In this document: positions 5,121 through 6,008 of the stretch, one piece after another
Numbering within the stretch: position 1 is the first letter of the stretch
How the letters are laid out: each line of letters begins with the position of its first letter
Notes under the pieces: model-generated
Told to the model about the DNA's origin: nothing
What the model saw: the letters and a program-made list of their open reading frames with translations, nothing else
Databases searched by the model: none
Translations under genes and position numbers: made by a program
NCBI RefSeq assembly: GCF_020742175.1
Contig: NZ_DYXM01000273.1
Location: 1 to 6,008, forward strand
Length of the DNA stretch: 6,008 nucleotides
Direction of reading: 5' to 3'
From: Dietzia timorensis
GTDB taxonomy: Bacteria; Actinomycetota; Actinomycetes; Mycobacteriales; Mycobacteriaceae

Positions 5121-5987
5121 ATGAGCAACGAAGACCGTTCGCCGACGATCGACAAAACCGAAGACAATGCCTACTTCCCGTCGCCGTTTTCTCTGACCCA
5201 GTATGTCGCGCCGAAGACGGATTTCGACGGCGTCGAAAACCCGGGTGGGTACTCGGGCGGACGCTGGAAGGTTCTTGTCATCGCCACCGAGGAGCGCTAC
5301 CTCCCCACCAGCGGAGGCTTCTTCTCCACGGGCAATCACCCCGTCGAAACCTTCCTTCCCATCAAGCATCTCCACGACACCGGTTTCGGGATCGACATAG
5401 CCACACCGAGCGGTAACCCGGGAAAGCTCGAACACTGGGCGATGCCGGCGGACGACGATGCCGTCAAGGACACCTACGCTCGGTTCATCGAGGACTGGCG
5501 GGCACCGAAGAATCTGGCCGACGTCGTTGAAGGCGACCTCGGACCCGATTCGGATTACCTCGCCGTGTTCATACCCGGCGGCCACGGGGCGATGAACAAC
5601 CTCCCCCGCAATCCGCTGGTCGCGCGCGTACTCGACTGGGCGCTCGAGAACGACCGGGCGATCATCACTCTGTGCCATGGCCCCGCAGCCCTACTCTCGG
5701 TGGGCAGGGGCCGCGCGGAATCGCCATTGCGCGGCTATTCCGCCTGCGTGTTCCCCGATGCTCTCGACAGCGGCCAGAATATCGGGCTCGGATACATCCC
5801 GGGCACACTTCCGTGGCTGGTCGCCGACGAACTGGAAAAGCAGGGCCTCACCGTCGTCAACGACGACATGTCGGGCGCAACGCATCGCGACCGCAACCTA
5901 CTCACCGGGGACAGCCCGCTCGCGGCGAACACGCTCGGAAAGATGTCGGCGAACTATCTTCTCGAACGGGCCGGCGAACTGGAATAG
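5121..5987 (+). CDS. hchA: Hsp31/HchA-type DJ-1/PfpI-superfamily protein (glyoxalase III family)
   Basis: 288 aa against 283 in E. coli Hsp31, collinear over nearly the whole length. Hsp31 converts methylglyoxal to D-lactate without a cofactor (glyoxalase III) and has holding-chaperone activity; its reported protein deglycase role is disputed. The match is specific: EDNAYFPSPFSLTQY (14-28), ERYLPT (58-63), FSTGNHPVET (68-77), EHWAMP (104-109), KNLADVV, PGGHGAM (152-158), LCHGPAALL (184-192), LTGDSPLAANTLGK. Catalytic residues are kept: C185 (nucleophilic elbow), H186, E76 (E. coli E77) and D216 (E. coli D214). Of the three E. coli metal ligands H86/E91/H123, only the first is kept (H85); the others align with G90 and F122. 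It is cytoplasmic, with no signal peptide. It starts 76 nt after the CoA-transferase behind an inverted repeat and strong Shine-Dalgarno, so separate control is likely. The 21 nt after its stop show no terminator before the window ends. Confidence 0.93.
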   Translation: MSNEDRSPTIDKTEDNAYFPSPFSLTQYVAPKTDFDGVENPGGYSGGRWKVLVIATEERYLPTSGGFFSTGNHPVETFLPIKHLHDTGFGIDIATPSGNPGKLEHWAMPADDDAVKDTYARFIEDWRAPKNLADVVEGDLGPDSDYLAVFIPGGHGAMNNLPRNPLVARVLDWALENDRAIITLCHGPAALLSVGRGRAESPLRGYSACVFPDALDSGQNIGLGYIPGTLPWLVADELEKQGLTVVNDDMSGATHRDRNLLTGDSPLAANTLGKMSANYLLERAGELE

Positions 5988-6008
5988 CCGCCGCGCGCCT
6001 CGCCTCGC

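Noticed and set aside
5097..5678. 193-codon minus-strand frame opposite hchA
   Set aside because: Antisense of a collinear Hsp31 homolog; no recognisable domain.

Overview
The window is GC-rich, with C/G-heavy third codon positions, a GTG start and well-formed purine-rich Shine-Dalgarno sites about 5 nt before the starts. It has five complete genes, all on the + strand, tightly packed (longest gap between genes 112 nt). Base composition and gene style suggest a high-GC Gram-positive (Actinomycetota) chromosome; this is inference, and no genus can be named from the sequence. I see no tRNA, rRNA, CRISPR array, insertion sequence or phage gene.

Layout: (1) 154-1857, an exported protein with the two-domain architecture of 5'-nucleotidases (UshA/CD73 type) in which most metal-ligand and catalytic motifs are replaced; (2) 1970-2683, a PIG-L/LmbE-family zinc deacetylase; (3) 2760-3932, glutaryl-CoA dehydrogenase (gcdH); (4) 3929-5044, a class III (CaiB/BaiF) CoA-transferase that overlaps gcdH by ATGA; (5) 5121-5987, an Hsp31/HchA-type DJ-1-superfamily protein (glyoxalase III family). 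A 153-nt AT-richer leader with a strong hairpin precedes gene 1. A 76-nt gap with an inverted repeat precedes gene 5.

How they work together: genes 3 and 4 form a clear two-step module. The CoA-transferase probably loads CoA from succinyl-CoA (or a similar donor) onto glutarate. GcdH then oxidises and decarboxylates glutaryl-CoA to crotonyl-CoA, which feeds beta-oxidation; this is the end of lysine/glutarate breakdown. Gene 5 is a detoxification/protein-quality gene that probably has its own control. Genes 1 and 2 have no visible functional link to the glutarate pair.

No multi-gene system here looks new. The best candidates for a second look are the degenerate nucleotidase (a probable exported pseudoenzyme), the HchA protein that keeps its catalytic residues but has lost two of three metal ligands, and two local RNA/DNA structures at the starts of genes 4 and 5.
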